Origin: Azadirachta indica
Lineage: Eukaryota; Streptophyta; Magnoliopsida; Sapindales; Meliaceae
Direction: 5' to 3'
Length of the DNA: 64,000 nt
NCBI GenBank assembly: GCA_022749755.1
Contig: CM040444.1
Location: forward strand, 3,723,009 to 3,787,008
The position numbers and the translations under genes are program-made. The notes beneath the pieces are model-generated. The model saw only the letters and a program-made list of their open reading frames with translations. It had not been told where the DNA came from and searched no databases. Positions within the stretch are counted from its first letter, which is position 1. Every line of letters starts with the position of its first letter. Positions 49,408 to 62,300 of this stretch are shown here, one piece after another.

Positions 49408-51761
49408 TACTTCAAACAAAGATTATGCATCCCTAAAATTTTGATTCAGATGTCCATTCGGAGTGGCTTGGTTAACCTATAGGAAGAGAGTATTCCTTTC
49501 AGGAATCTGACTACTCTCACCACCTAAAGAGGCTACGGATTTCATTCCCGTCAAATGAATAACTTTTTTACAATCTCAGAAATTCATTATGAAGTTGTAG
49601 CTGTAGAAATGCTATTTTTTAGATGATTCAAATAGGTTTCGAGAATAGGATAAGCAAATTGAGTCCGTTGCTAAGTGTATGATATATGTGGTGATGGTTT
49701 TTGAGGTTTGACATAACAATCAATTCTTTAGTTGTTTGAAGAAGAGATCTTTTTGGCATTGTTCAATTGTTAAAGCTATGCCTTGTACAGCTAAAATTTA
49801 AATTTATATAAATCAAGTTTTACCCCATTATCTGTTGTGATCTTCCATTATATAGTCAATTCATCATCACAAGCTTGCCACCTTTTTCAATTGGCCTTTT
49901 TTCAAATGATAATTTACATTACAAGTGATATTCGTTAAACATAGTGTTTTTAGGGTGTGTTTGGTAATGCCAATGTGTAACGTTCTTTTGAACAAAGCGC
50001 TTCTTAGGAAAACCACTTTGAGGAAGTGTCTTCTCAAGAAGAAAGTGTTGCTTAAACAAGATAAAGTAGTAAAAGAAGCACTTTTTTTTGGCAGCATTTC
50101 AAGTTTCAGCAATATCTCTAAGACACTGCTTTGATTAAATTTAAACCCATAATTATCAAATTCCTTTTATATTCTCAATGATTAAGATTAAAACTTGGAA
50201 CATCACTAAACATCTGTTGTACCAAGAGGAACAAATTAAACTATAAAATATACAATAGGGATTTTTTAATAATTTAATAATTATAAAAAAAAAATAAAGA
50301 AAAAGTGCACGCTATATCATGAATTGTGTTTGTGGGTCACATCGGTTTATTCACATGACACGATTCTATTAAGTGAAAATGGCCAAAAGTAATTGACATG
50401 TACTTATCATGGACATGTTATTTGAAAATAACTTATAGATTTAAAAAAGAAAATATTAGAATTATTTTATTTAATTTTAAAATTATAATACTTAAAGTGG
50501 TTAATAAACAACTATTTTTATTTCACTACAGATTAGAAGTCTCGATATCTTGATCTTAAAATATTTCATATGTGTCAACTTAAAATGTGTTAGCATGTAT
50601 TTGAAACTGTTGTATAACAAAATTGATAGAAATAAAATTAATAATAATGGAAAAATTTTATTTATTTAAAAATACGAAATATGTGACAAAGATATGTTAT
50701 TTTGTATGCCTTACAATATTATTAGAATTAAATAAAAATATAATTAGGGTCCATTTAATATAACTTTTCAAATAATTTTTTTTAAAGTAGAGTTTTATCC
50801 GTAAAATTTTTATGAGTAGAAATTTTAACAAAAGTTTATTAATCGTTTGGTTGTCACAAATAATTTTGAAAAAAAATTTGAGCAATTATTTTAATAAACA
50901 GATTTTTAATGTTTTATTTTAAAAAAATTATGCAGAATTTTTAAAATAAAGTAAAAGTATTTTAGACAATTTTACCTTCTAAAAAAGTTGGAAAAATTCT
51001 ATTACCAAAAAATCAAATTTTGGGCTTTTTTTAATAGAGAAAAAATAATTTTTTTAATTTTCAAAAACTTTTTTTCATTGTCAACCAAACAACATTAAAA
51101 ATTTTGAAAAGAGTTTTTATCATTAAAAAAATCTTTTTGGCTAATAAAAAAGTCAAATTAAACGGACACCTACTATCTCAAAAATATCTTTATCATATAC
51201 TTGCTTTTTAAAATATTTTAACAAATGATGAAATAATCATCAAAAAATCATAAATATAAAAATAAAAATGAAAGTTAAACAATCATTCTACAACTATCAG
51301 CCTTTTTGTATCTTTAACTATAAAACAACTCATCAATTAATAGTAGGATGAGGAGATGCATCATTTTCAACTCCTCCAAACTCATAGCAGCAACAACAAT
51401 TAAGCAGCCATTAAACAAACTCAAAACGATGAAAATTCCATTCACCAAATCAACAAGAAAACAGAAAACAAAAACAAGAAAAACAAAAGAATGATAGATC
51501 ACACTTCACCAAACATGGCAGATCCACCAACCACTTCAATTTTGCTTCATGCAAAATCTTAGTAGCTCTCTTGTCTTCATCATCCCAATATTTCTTCCCT
51601 TCATATCTAAGCATTACAACTTTCAAAATCTTATATGACATTTCCTTCTCCAATTTATTTCTCCCTCAAATTCAATCCTAGCAGCAGAAGTAGATCAATT
51701 CTTGAGTTTCTTCTGCTTCGGCTTCTGGTTTTGTGAAAGCAACGCATACTGGGAAAAGAAA
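49408..51761. other. intergenic between the kinase and GXM genes
   Basis: The first 400 bp or so is the kinase 3' flank. 49950-49970 (GGGTGTGTTTGGTAATGCC) looks like one end of a MITE, but its partner is not found. 50744-51172 is listed separately. 51300-51760 is the GXM promoter and leader. Confidence 0.45.
50744..51172. mobile_element. probable MITE of about 430 bp
   Basis: Left end TTAGGGTCCATTTAATATAAC and right end on the other strand TAGGTGTCCGTTTAATTTGAC are imperfect inverted repeats, and both lead into TTTTcaaaTAA-like text. The interior is A/T-rich and noncoding. No clear target duplication. Confidence 0.5.
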
Positions 51762-52649
51762 ATGAGGCCTAAAGCCAATCAAGCGCTTAATTTTAAAGTG
51801 CTTCTATTAGGAGTTTTTCTTGCTTTCTTGCTTCTCTTTGTGTTAAGATCAAGTTTATCATTGTCAAAAGAAAGCCCATCTCCATCTCCCATTACACAAA
51901 CCCTTTTGGCAAAAGCATCAAATTCTAAGAACAATGCAGAAGCAGAAGCAACAAGTTGTTCCCCAACTTGTGCAAAGATCCCACGATCCCTAGCACAAGC
52001 ACTTATTCATTACTCAACTTCAACTATCACCCCACAGCAAACATTCAAGGAAATCTCAGTTTCTGCAAGAGTTCTTGAAAAGAAATCTCCCTGCAACTTC
52101 TTGGTTTTCGGCTTAGGCCATGATAGCCTAATGTGGAGTGCTCTCAACTACGGTGGCCGGACGATTTTCTTGGAAGAGGATGAAGCTTGGATAGAGCAAA
52201 TCAGGCGGCGGTTTACCATGCTGGAATCCTACCATGTCATCTATGACAGCAAGGTAAACCAGGCAGAAAACCTGATGGAAGTCGGAAAAGGACCTGAATG
52301 CACAGCAGTTGGTGATCCTAAATACTCTATGTGCCAGCTTGCTCTGAAAGGACTGCCTGCAGAAGTTTATGACATAAAATGGGATCTGATCATGGTTGAT
52401 GCCCCAACGGGATACTACGATGAGGCACCGGGGAGAATGAGCGCCATCTACACGGCGGGGATGCTGGCGAGGAACAGGGAGGAAGGAGAGACTGATGTGT
52501 TTGTGCACGATGTCAACAGAGAAGTTGAAGATAATTTCTCCAAAGCATTTTTGTGCGAAGGATATATGAAAAAGCAGGAAGGAAGATTAAGGCATTTCAC
52601 AATTCCTAGCCACACAGATGATTCGGAAAGGCCTTTCTGCCCTGAATAA
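51762..52649 (+). CDS. GXM: glucuronoxylan 4-O-methyltransferase (DUF579), 295 aa, single exon
   Basis: Transfers a methyl group from S-adenosylmethionine to O-4 of glucuronic acid side chains on xylan, in the Golgi, during secondary-wall synthesis. It is a type II membrane protein: short basic N-terminus, then a membrane anchor (about 11-29, FKVLLLGVFLAFLLLFVL), a Ser/Pro-rich stem, then the DUF579 domain. Landmarks: CSPTCAKIPRSLAQALIHY (68-84), TPQQTFKEIS, CNFLVFGLGHDSLMWSALNY (111-130, the SAM-binding loop region), GGRTIFLEED, WDLIMVDAPTGY (207-218), EAPGRMSAIYTAGMLARNR, GETDVFVHDVNR, and GRLRHFTIPS near the end. The length matches GXM family members. The first in-frame ATG at 51762 was chosen; an upstream open frame has no ATG. 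Confidence 0.93.
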   Translation: MRPKANQALNFKVLLLGVFLAFLLLFVLRSSLSLSKESPSPSPITQTLLAKASNSKNNAEAEATSCSPTCAKIPRSLAQALIHYSTSTITPQQTFKEISVSARVLEKKSPCNFLVFGLGHDSLMWSALNYGGRTIFLEEDEAWIEQIRRRFTMLESYHVIYDSKVNQAENLMEVGKGPECTAVGDPKYSMCQLALKGLPAEVYDIKWDLIMVDAPTGYYDEAPGRMSAIYTAGMLARNREEGETDVFVHDVNREVEDNFSKAFLCEGYMKKQEGRLRHFTIPSHTDDSERPFCPE

Positions 52650-54109
52650 TATTATTTTATATTTTTTTCTACTAAAATTTAATTGCTTTTTCTTCCCTTC
52701 TTATTGAAGGGAACTTGAGTGTCCATTTTCATGGCAGAAACTACTCCTGCCGTCGTGTATTTACACGAAAGAAACATTTTGGAGGCTCTCTTCATTTTCA
52801 TTGAATCAAATTCAAACAATTAGAGTAAACAATCAGCTGGCATTCCTATCTTTCTATTTTTCCATTTACCTTTCAATTTTTGGAAATATATCAAGATATT
52901 TTATCCATAACACAAAATATAAAAAGTTTAATACAAAGATAAATAACGTTTGATGAAAAACGTGAAACTCTATGCACGTAATTGATAAATTATGACGTAA
53001 TAATAAGGACATCTAATGTAAAATTAAGGTTTATGGAATTATATAATGTAATTATCTTTTTATAAATTGATGTGATTATAATATAAATTTTAAAATCAAC
53101 ATTAAACGTCATCGTATATTATCTAATAAGCAACTTTTAAAATGTAACCCATTCCTTACTTACGAAAGGTGATGTCAGATTGTAATTGTAGTAGACTATG
53201 AAATAAAAACTTGTTTTTTTTCCTACCAAACACAAATTTAGAACAAATTTACTTATTATTTTTCAATCGCAATCCTAAACAAGACTTAAGAATCTAATAT
53301 TAGATATACATTTTTTTTTTAAATATTGGTTTGATGATGATTCTTACTAGAATCTCTTTTTAAATATTTTTCTATGGTTGAAAAAAGTTTATGGTGGATG
53401 AATTATGTATTCTAAATTTTTTACTTTTTCTCTTATCTAACATAAACTTCATTAAAAAACTTATTTATTCAGATAATTATATAATTTTTAATAAAATATA
53501 TAATCAAATTATATATAATTTGTTAAAACTCTACTTATAAAAGAAGTCTACTAGCACATAATATCCTCCCATAAGCTCTGTTTTGAAAAAAAGTTTACTA
53601 AACAAATTCTCACTATTCATAAATACTGTGATAATATCTCATGATTTACTTAAAAGACTTCGTAATTAGAAAAATAATTAATGAAAAATAAATCTCTCCT
53701 TTACAAGCATAGATATCATAATAGTTTCTTTATTTTACCAAACATATCAAACGTATAAATATTTGAATAATTAAAACTAAATGATGATCTGGGTTAAATA
53801 AATAAAATTTCTTAAATTTAATAATGAAGTTTAAACGGAGATTCGTTCTTTCCTTGGTAAATCACTCAATCCAGACACAGTTCTTCTTTCCAGCATGCTT
53901 CAATAGTTTCTGGGAATAATCCAGAATTCTCACAAGCATCCCAGCAGCAATTCTACAGTCTGTGAGGGGAATAAAATAACATGTATAACACATTCACGTT
54001 CTGGGTTTCTGTGCAGATCAAAGTGTAAAATCCAGAGTCTTCATTGTTGCTGGAGTAACCTTTTCTTTTCAAAATGCCATGGAATGTTTGCTTGAAAACA
54101 GAAGGAAAA
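52650..54109. other. intergenic, GXM 3' flank
   Basis: AT-rich, no gene recognised. Confidence 0.5.
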
Positions 54110-54775
54110 TAGAGGAATATTTCATAAGTTCAAGACATCCACATCCCGAGTGAATCCAAGAAGAAATGGAAGATAAGAAAATATGATGATGGAATGAAGT
54201 CAATGATGTAACAGGCCGAACAGGATTATTTATTCTAAATTTCCCAAATAAATTTAGAGAAAATTAAGCAACAAAACAAAAACATTGTGTATCAAAAGGA
54301 AAAAATTCACCTATAAGAGAAGCCAGCAAGTTATTTCACTAACAAAAAGCAATGACTTCTATCACACCATCGTTCTTTTCAGGCAGTAATTATCCATACA
54401 AATATCATATTTGCTCCAGCACTGAAGACACCTTCTGTCTTAGCAATCACTTGAGTTTCTCTTGAAGTTACAGTGCAGAAAAATCTCTAGCTTCCAAATT
54501 CGAGAAATCAATATTGCACAAATCTCTTCTACACTGCATTTTGACTACCTATAAGCATACAGGAAAAGCACTTCGGTGCCAAAATGTCAAAGCATCATAA
54601 TAAACACATGAAGTGATTTATGAAAAAGTAGGAGCAAATGCACTGGCCTTGAGATGCTCGAGGGAAAATTAAAAAAGACATAAGAGACAAATCCTAAAAG
54701 GTTATACTAACTATGAAAATTATCTACAAGCATATAAAATAAAACACGAGTGAGATAGAAACAAATACAAAAACG
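54110..54775. repeat. duplicated LeuRS 3' flank, outer part, copy B
   Basis: Clear direct copy of 58301-58980, including AGAGGAATATTTC, AAGACATCCACATCCC, CACCTATAAGAGAAGCCAGCAAG, CAAATATCATATTTGCTCC and GGTTATACT. Small insertions and deletions throughout. Confidence 0.9.
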
Positions 54776-56639
54776 ATTAGAAGAGATGTATATATAAGGT
54801 GAAGAGGGAAAGAAAGAGATGAGATTAAAGAAAGATTCGAAGGAGAAACAGAGAAGTGTAAACTAATGGGAATTTGGGGGAAGTGATTTAAGCACATGCC
54901 ATGCTCGAGGAAGCTCCATGATTAGAAGTGTAGATAAAAGATAGATTCTTTACTTGGAAAAAAGCAGCAAGAACAAAGAGTAGGGAAGAAGATGCACATG
55001 GAGTGTTGGAAGCTTTTTAAAAATCAATAGTCAGAAGTAGAAAAAGGCTAAAAAGTAAAGAGAGGAATTGAATTCAGTAGATTAACTGAACTTGCCTGGT
55101 TAGGGGTGACAATGACCCTACCAAAACAGCAACATCAGCTCCCCAGTCACAAGTCCTAGCCATAGTTTAATGAGTAACGTTCAGGAATTTAATCTTGTGT
55201 TCTTGCATAGTAAACTGAGATTTTGGACACATTCTGCTGATTTTCACATGCATTATGGATAACATATATATATATATATATAGATATATACACACGAGTT
55301 CTGGTTTTCTTGGAACTCATTCATTGAATCATACAAGTTACCACAGAGGACAATCATGAAATGTAGATGATAATCTGCAATATTTTAAATAATAATAATA
55401 AGATGGAATAAAGTTTCTTTTGGAAAGGAAGAATGATGAAATAGAGATTAATTTATTACAAAAGTTTAATGTCTTTATAGCATTCATCATTACTGACAAC
55501 TAAGTAAATTCAGAAATGGAACATAGAAAATTTTAGCACCTAACCACCAGGACCTCTACCAAGCCCGAAAAAAGAAGAAATAAGAAGAAGAAGACTAAGA
55601 TTTTAACATTTGCTTCCCCAAGAAGCCTTTGGCTTTCAAGCTTTCGACTGTTTCCCAAACAGCATCTTCAACCGGAGTGAAGACTAGCCCCAGATCAATT
55701 AATCTCTTGGCTGCATCTTCACCAGCAATCAGGCCTGGTTGAGTTTCTCCATTGAACCTGAATGGGATGAAAGTCAGAAAAATTCGCACAAATTGGAAGA
55801 AATTTTAATTATATTATGAAAAATACATATAAAGGTTCTGAAATGGAACAGGATCTAGAAAAGTTCAAAAAAGGCAATAATACCAGTGATAACTTCTTGT
55901 TTTCATGTACAGCTAGAACTCCAGGTTGTCCAGTTTTCTTATAGCAAACATCATCAACTGGCATGACCTTCTAATGTCTAGAAAACAAAGAATTTTCTCC
56001 TCATGAAAAGCAAATATGAAAATTGAACAGGGAAGCAATTCCATCGAGAATAATAGAACCTCACTTGAGAGGAATAACAAATACAACAAAATAGTTGAAG
56101 GTATCTTTAATGATTGGTAATAATGATGTTAATTCCATTTGGGAAATCATTAAAGAGGCAAATAAGAAGTAGGAGGCAAATCATTGATTTGATGCACAAT
56201 AGTCTTTGAAATTTAGAGACCCTATTTACTATTCACCGACGGCAAATGATCGATAATAGCAAAATGATACTCTTTCAGTTTTACCACTGAAGTACAGCCA
56301 AGCCATAAATTCAACTTGAGGGCCTTCCTAATTTTCCTAAGTTTTGTCTCACTAAATTGCTTGCTTTTTGGATCTATATTAAAGCACAAACTAGCATGTG
56401 AAACAATTTATCTTTAGATTGTCTGCTTTAAATGAATTTTGGCTAGCATAGATGAAACAAATAATGGAAATATTCTTAATACATAACACCGATTGAAAAA
56501 GACTCCAGAATAGAATATGAAAACATTAAGCTTCTTCAACAAGGCCAAATAGAGGGCATCAACAAGAGAATTGTCAGATTTATCTGAAGAGGAATGTTTT
56601 AATCTAATATAAGCGTCAAGAACTGAATTATTGAAGCCT
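54776..56639. other. extra DNA inside copy B of the duplication
   Basis: About 1.86 kb here replaces about 0.24 kb between the matching flanks in copy A (58981-59221). It contains a reductase exon remnant (55595-55757) and an (AT)n run (55263-55280). An exon-like minus-strand block near 55910-55985 (encoding KKTGQPGVLAVHENKK) has no family I recognise. Confidence 0.6.
55595..55757 (-). pseudogene. isolated C-terminal exon of a CCR/DFR-like reductase
   Basis: Opens right after an AG acceptor (CATTCAG) and encodes FNGETQPGLIAG, then EDAAKRLIDLGLVFTPVEDA, then ETVESLKAKGFLG, ending in a stop. This matches the C-terminus of NADPH-dependent extended-SDR reductases (dihydroflavonol reductase, cinnamoyl-CoA reductase, tetraketide pyrone reductase group). 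The rest of the gene, including the nucleotide-binding N-terminus, is absent from the window, so this is a fragment. Confidence 0.7.
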
Positions 56640-56884
56640 CATCGGACTAGGTAGACTTCAATGCATCAAATACTCTCAATATAATATAATAAATGATAAT
56701 ATCTACCAAAGTAGTTCTCTTACCTTACTTGGCCAAGAAAATCGCAGTTGGTTTCCCAGGGAATGGAGGATTTTGGTTCAGCAGTGAAGCAAGAGAACCA
56801 GCTTTGGCAAGAGCATCAGGATCTTGCCAGATAAAATCTCGACCTCTTCAAGGCCAAGTTGCCTCTTGATCAAGTCCAGGTTCT
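56640..56884 (-). pseudogene. duplicated fragment of the leucyl-tRNA synthetase 3' end
   Basis: Direct copy of 59222-59460. 56725-56884 corresponds to the last 50 or so codons of LeuRS including the stop, and 56640-56724 corresponds to the 3' UTR. A one-base deletion (GATCAGTGCC in LeuRS, GATCTTGCC here) shifts the frame, so it is not coding. Similarity ends abruptly at 56884. Confidence 0.9.
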
Positions 56885-57029
56885 GGGTTGGCAGAAAACC
56901 ATTATTGTTTTGTCCGCTACAACTCTGCCACTGCCTAACAAAGTTTCCAGTCTACAAAATGTTTCATTTGAAGCCTGTGATACTGTCAATTTTTGTTATA
57001 CCTGGTGTTGATTTTATCCACTTTGTTTC

Positions 57030-57268
57030 AACAGGTGAAGATGGGAATTACAAGACACCTGTGCATGGTGCGCCAACACCTGCTGGTGGATCCCCGAACT
57101 CATTGCCAACAAATCGACAAAGGACCACCAATTCGCATGCAGTTGCTCCTGCAACTGCCAAAAGGACTTCATCCAAGTCCTCTGCATCTGACGCCCTGGA
57201 ACTCCACACCTTGCTCCATCTGATGAGTTTGGTTGCTGTTCATGTCTTTTTATTTTCATTCATCTGAT
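57030..57268 (+). other. orphan exon-like segment
   Basis: Follows an acceptor-like TTTCAACAG and encodes GEDGNYKTPVHGAPTPAGGS, then a Thr/Ser/Ala-rich stretch (NRQRTTNSHAVAPATAKRTS), then a hydrophobic end. The beginning looks like real coding sequence with C/G-rich third positions unlike the flanks. I do not recognise the family. It lies next to the LeuRS fragment, so it is probably another captured piece. Confidence 0.35.
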
Positions 57269-58300
57269 AAGCTCACTGTCTCCCTCCCTTGTCTGATTCT
57301 GGCTCTTGTAAATCCTGTCTATTCTTGTCTGTCAACCTCTCCCCCAATTCAGAAAGCAACCTAACTCTTTTATATTATGCCATTGTACTAGGAAGATTTC
57401 TTTTTGGTATGCATGTCAACTTTCGGTTCATACATGTTTTTATTTATGTATTATCTATCAATGCTAATCCTACGCGTAGCCCTTGCTCTATGTTCTACGT
57501 TTAAGAAAAATGAATTATTACAAACTTTCCTATGCATCACATTACATTGGATTATTGTAAGCATAGTCGCAAAGTTTAAACCTGCCCCACTGCATTTGGT
57601 TGGTGAACCAACTGACAATAACAAATGAATTAAGAGAAAGATGACATATTAAGATAGTGTTTAACCACCCTTTACTTGCTTAAGGGCACAGTTTTTCCCG
57701 TAAATATTCTAATTAAATAGAATCTTTATTGTTTGTGAATTGCTAATTAAAAAGAAAAAAGCCACGATAAAAGAATGGTAATAAAAACAAAGGTTTAGTT
57801 GCATTATAGGCAAGGAGAGGTGGGTGTGACTTGTGTTCTCGTCCTTCTCAGTATCTGATTTGGAAAAAAGTAATGGGATACTAGAAGCCAGGTTGTCTGT
57901 TTCTTGCTGTGGACAATTATTGACCCTTTTTTTTAGATTGAAATATGTTTTGCAAGCGTGGCTACCTGGGGCCCAACAACCTTCAAATTATCCCAAATCA
58001 AAAGCTACGCTTTTAAGAATAAATTGGAAAAAGAAATCTATTCATTTCCCTTGACTTTCGGGTCATCGATGAGAAAGCAAAAGTCGGAGACGTGTGTTAA
58101 AAGGTGGTCTGACGTTTTAAGTCATTTCAATCTCAATTTCAAGGTTATGAAATGCGCTGCATATGATCAGTGCGGCACACTTCTGTAGAAAACTTTAAAT
58201 TCCTTCGTTATAATTATGTTATAATATTCATTGATTACTGAATATTTACTCAAACACACATATTTACTCAAACACACATATTTACTCAAACACACAGAGA
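57269..58300. other. intergenic between the two duplication copies
   Basis: No gene recognised. At 58243-58296 there are three perfect or near-perfect 18-bp units of TATTTACTCAAACACACA. Confidence 0.5.
58243..58296. repeat. 18-bp tandem repeat, 3 copies
   Basis: Three consecutive TATTTACTCAAACACACA units (58243, 58261, 58279), directly abutting copy A of the duplicated LeuRS flank at 58301. Confidence 0.95.
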
Positions 58301-58980
58301 ATAGAGGAATATTTCGTAAGTGCAAGACATCCACATCCCAATAAGCATAATCCAAGAAAAAATGGAGGATAAGAAAATAATCTGACAGAATGAAGTCAAT
58401 GTATGCAGCAGGCTAAACAGAATTATTAATACTACATTTCCCAAATAATTTACTAGATCCACAACGGGACAAAAACATTATGTATCAAAAGAAAAAAAAA
58501 AGGGTAAAAATTCACCTATAAGAGAAGCCAGCAAGTTCTTTCACTAACAAAAAGCAATGACTTCTATCAACACCATCGTCTTTTTTCAGGCAATAAATAT
58601 CCATACAAATATCATATTTGCTCCGGCACTTGAAGAAACCTTCTGTCTTAGCAATCACTTGAGTTTCTCTCGAAGTTACAAGTGCAGAAAAATCTCTAGC
58701 TTGCAACTTGAGAAATCGATGTTGAGCAGATCTCTTCTCTGTTGCCTTTTGACTACCTATAAGCATACAGGAAAAGCAGTTCAGTGCCAAAATGTCAAAG
58801 CGTCATAATAAACAAACGACGCGATTTATGAAAAACTAGGAGCAAATCCACTGGCCTAGAGATGCTCAAGGGAAGAAAAGACACAAGACACAAACGATTG
58901 CATCATAAAAGGTTATACTCACCATGAAAATTATCGACAAGGATATAAAATCAGACACAAATGAGATAGATAACAAATAC
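58301..58980. repeat. duplicated LeuRS 3' flank, outer part, copy A
   Basis: Partner of 54110-54775. Located 0.3-1.0 kb downstream of the LeuRS stop and probably the parental copy, because it sits beside the intact gene. 58981-59221 separates it from the LeuRS-proximal part. Confidence 0.9.
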
Positions 58981-59300
58981 TGAACTTAATATAAAATAAA
59001 CGTTCTCAATCTTTAAATGCTTGAGAAGACAGAAAAAATAGTTATTATATATTTTCTACAGCTTGGATATTGTCATTTATTTCTACTGTATCATAACTTC
59101 AACCAAATGACGCTACAAGAGATGCAAAAAGAATAAATTTTGATATATAAAGAATGTCATCTCAACATAATTTAGTAAAGATGCAATGTTCCATGCAGGA
59201 AAATGAACAATCTATAAATTGAAAAATTGTAGACTTCAGTGCACCAAATGCTTCTCAACAGAAGGCAATAAATAATAATTTCTACCCAAGTAGTTCTAAC

Positions 59301-62300
59301 TTACTTGGCCAAGAAAATGGCAGTTGGGTTCCCAGGGGACGGAGGATTCAGGTTCAGCAGCGAAGCAAGAGAATCAGCTTTGGCAAGAGCATCAGGATCA
59401 GTGCCAGATAATATTTCAACCTCTTCAAGGCCAAGTTGCCTCTTGATCAAGTCCAAGTTCTCCTGAAGGACTGCAATCTCGCCAAATGGCAACTTTAAAT
59501 CCAAGGCATGAGGCCCAATTGCAATTGCCTCATCCTTCTTGAACCTCAAGAAAGGCATACAAAGCTTCAGGGTCTTTTTAAAATCTTTATCCTGACCAAC
59601 AGGACTATTCTGCAATGCCTCTAGTATCTCCTTATCTGGAGCAAAAGTGCGGGTCTGACTGTTGAATTTACTTTGCAGTATCCTCAAGCACTCTGCTTTC
59701 CATCCATCAAATTGCTCATTTACATACACCAAGCCTTTTAACTTGTCCTCAGACAGTGTTGTAATTGGAGCACCTTTCTTGTTGGCTTTCTTTGAACCAA
59801 GAATTTGTTTTTGTAGCAGCTTCCTCATCAAAACAATCGAGTCTTGCAGATACTTATTGGCACTCTTGAGGGTCAGATCAGGAGTGCCAGCCATTGGCCA
59901 ACCTGCTTTCACCGCAAAGCCATGCTTCTTCAAAATCTCCCTCCAAACATACTCGGCATAATGAGGACAGATTGGAGTGATAAGCTGAGTCTGCACTTCC
60001 ATGAAACGCCGCACCAGATCATGGTTCATACCCCCAGCGCCACAAGAGAACCTATATTCATCCCTTGCAGCTTGAAGATCATAAAAGCCAGTTTTGAGTG
60101 CCTCTCGGAACATGTAGTTCTCATAATGCTGCTCAGTCATTTTGACAGCAATATTTATCTCGTTTTCAAACACCTGATCAGCATAAGTGGATGGTGGACC
60201 ACTTCTCAAAGATGATTGGGCAGCCAGAACCTCCTCCATCCAAGCAATCTCCTTGGTGAGCCGAAGGATTCCAGTATTTGCAGTGTCAAACACAAAATTT
60301 GCATCATCAACACCATCTCCAGCATCAGCAAGAGAATATCGCGTGGCATCTGCAGAAAATTCCTCGATGGCCTGTTTCAATGTCCTAAAATTTCCTGTGG
60401 ACTTGGACATTTTCTCAGAATTAAGCATAATATGCCCATTACACCTAAATCCACGAGGCCAGTGGCGCTTGGACATAATTGCTGTGTGGTTATAAATGCA
60501 GAATGTCAAATGATTCTGGATGAGGTCCTTACCAGAGACTCTAAGATCAAACGGATACCAATATTCAAACTCCTGCTTCATCTTGTTAAGGATAGATGAT
60601 GAGATTTTAGATGATTCAGGGTATGGGCCACCACAGAAAAGAAAATCCCAGACCTCATCAGTCATTTGTCCAGGCTTTATTGGACCTGTGGTACTCCCAA
60701 ACATGTCTCCATTATGTAACAGGTGAGCTACTGTGTAGTAAGCCATGTAAATGGTGGAATCAGATAATGACTCAACCAGGAACTGCGGATCCCAAGGAAT
60801 GCGAGTTCCAAGCCCAAACGATCTTGAGCAAGCCCACTGATTCAGCCAGCTTAGAGTGTGCTCAAACCCATGACGTGTCTCATCATGGTAGAGATTCATG
60901 TTTGATAAGCAGTCCTCAGCCAGTTTCTTCCATTCTTCTTCTCCGTATGTGATGTACCATTGGTCTGTAAGAGCCACAACACATTCATCGCCAGACCTTG
61001 ACATGACACGCTTCTCAGGCTCACTATACATAATTGCTTCGCCTGTTTCTATCAGTGTGTTCCTAATCAATGGCTTAGCTTCCTGAACTTTCCTTCCCGC
61101 ATATTCTCCGACAAGCATGGTACCCTCTGTGAATCCTCTCAAATATGTCAACCTCTTAGCTTCAGCAAGCTTCTCTTTCTCATTTTGACTTTTAATTTTC
61201 AGATCATTGCAAACTTTTTCAGCAGACCTTTCTCCAAATTCAGGAATGTTAATAATTGGTACAATCTCAAAGGGTAAAACCCACTTGTCCTTCACACCAA
61301 ACTTTGCCCTGAAAGCTGGTTTTGCTTTCAAATCATGCAGTGACATATAATCATCCGGGGCATCACTAGGAACACTAGTAACTATCCCTGTACCTTTATC
61401 AGTTAGAATCGTCAACATAGGAAGAGCATAAATGACCTTGTTAACTGAAAGTGGAGACTTTAAAGGAAGGCCAATCAAGTCATGACCAGTCAACTCGACC
61501 AAACAGGTAGGTTTCTTGGGGATCTTAGAGAAATTCTGATAAGCAAGGTTAAGGGCTGCTCTTTCTGTGATAATAAACACATCGGTTTCATTTATTTCAA
61601 AGGCTCCATATTTCCCATCAGGCAATACCCATGCATTTGTTTGTCCATACATGGTCTCCGGTCTCAGAGTAGCAGCAGCAAGAAAGACTTTTCTACCTTC
61701 TAGAGGTGCAAGTTTAGCAGGGAAAGGTGATAACACCTCCATCTTGATGAGAGTGTAATCCTGGGGCTGCACTCCTTCACCACTTGCCCTATCATGATCC
61801 GCACATGGCTGGTCATCCAAGGGAGAATATATCGTGTATCTTACGTCTTTGATGATCTTACCCATGGATTTTAACTTCCTCATCTGCCACTTTACAAAGG
61901 AATCAAAAAATGGGTTTATCTCTGTAGTTACAAATGAGCGCCTCCAGTCACAACCCAAGCCAAAGGCTCTCAAATCTTCCTTGGCCAATGGTGGAAAATA
62001 CTTGAGCCATTTCTCTGGATTCTGGAATTCAGATATTTCACTATCAGAAAGTCCAAAACTGCGCATGATCTCCCACTGGAATGCTTGTCCACCAGATTTT
62101 GCAGTAGCTTTAGACTTCTTGCCCTTGAACTTATCTGGTGGTGTGCCTCCATTCGCATCCTCAGTTTCTGGCAGCAGATTTGCTTCCTCCTCTAATTCTT
62201 TGTTAAACACGGGTGGGTTACCAAACTGCTTAGCTTCCCGTGCGAGTTTATCAGCTGAAGCCTTAATGGGCATACCAGTGCAGTGGAAAGCAAATGGCAA

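Noticed and set aside
54890..54950. Segment with GCCATGCTCGAGGAAGCTCC text considered as a microRNA precursor
   Set aside because: No matching opposite arm within reach and no known microRNA family sequence.
58167..58355. Frame with three repeated CLSKYV units
   Set aside because: It arises only because the 18-bp tandem repeat is a multiple of three. There is no gene context.
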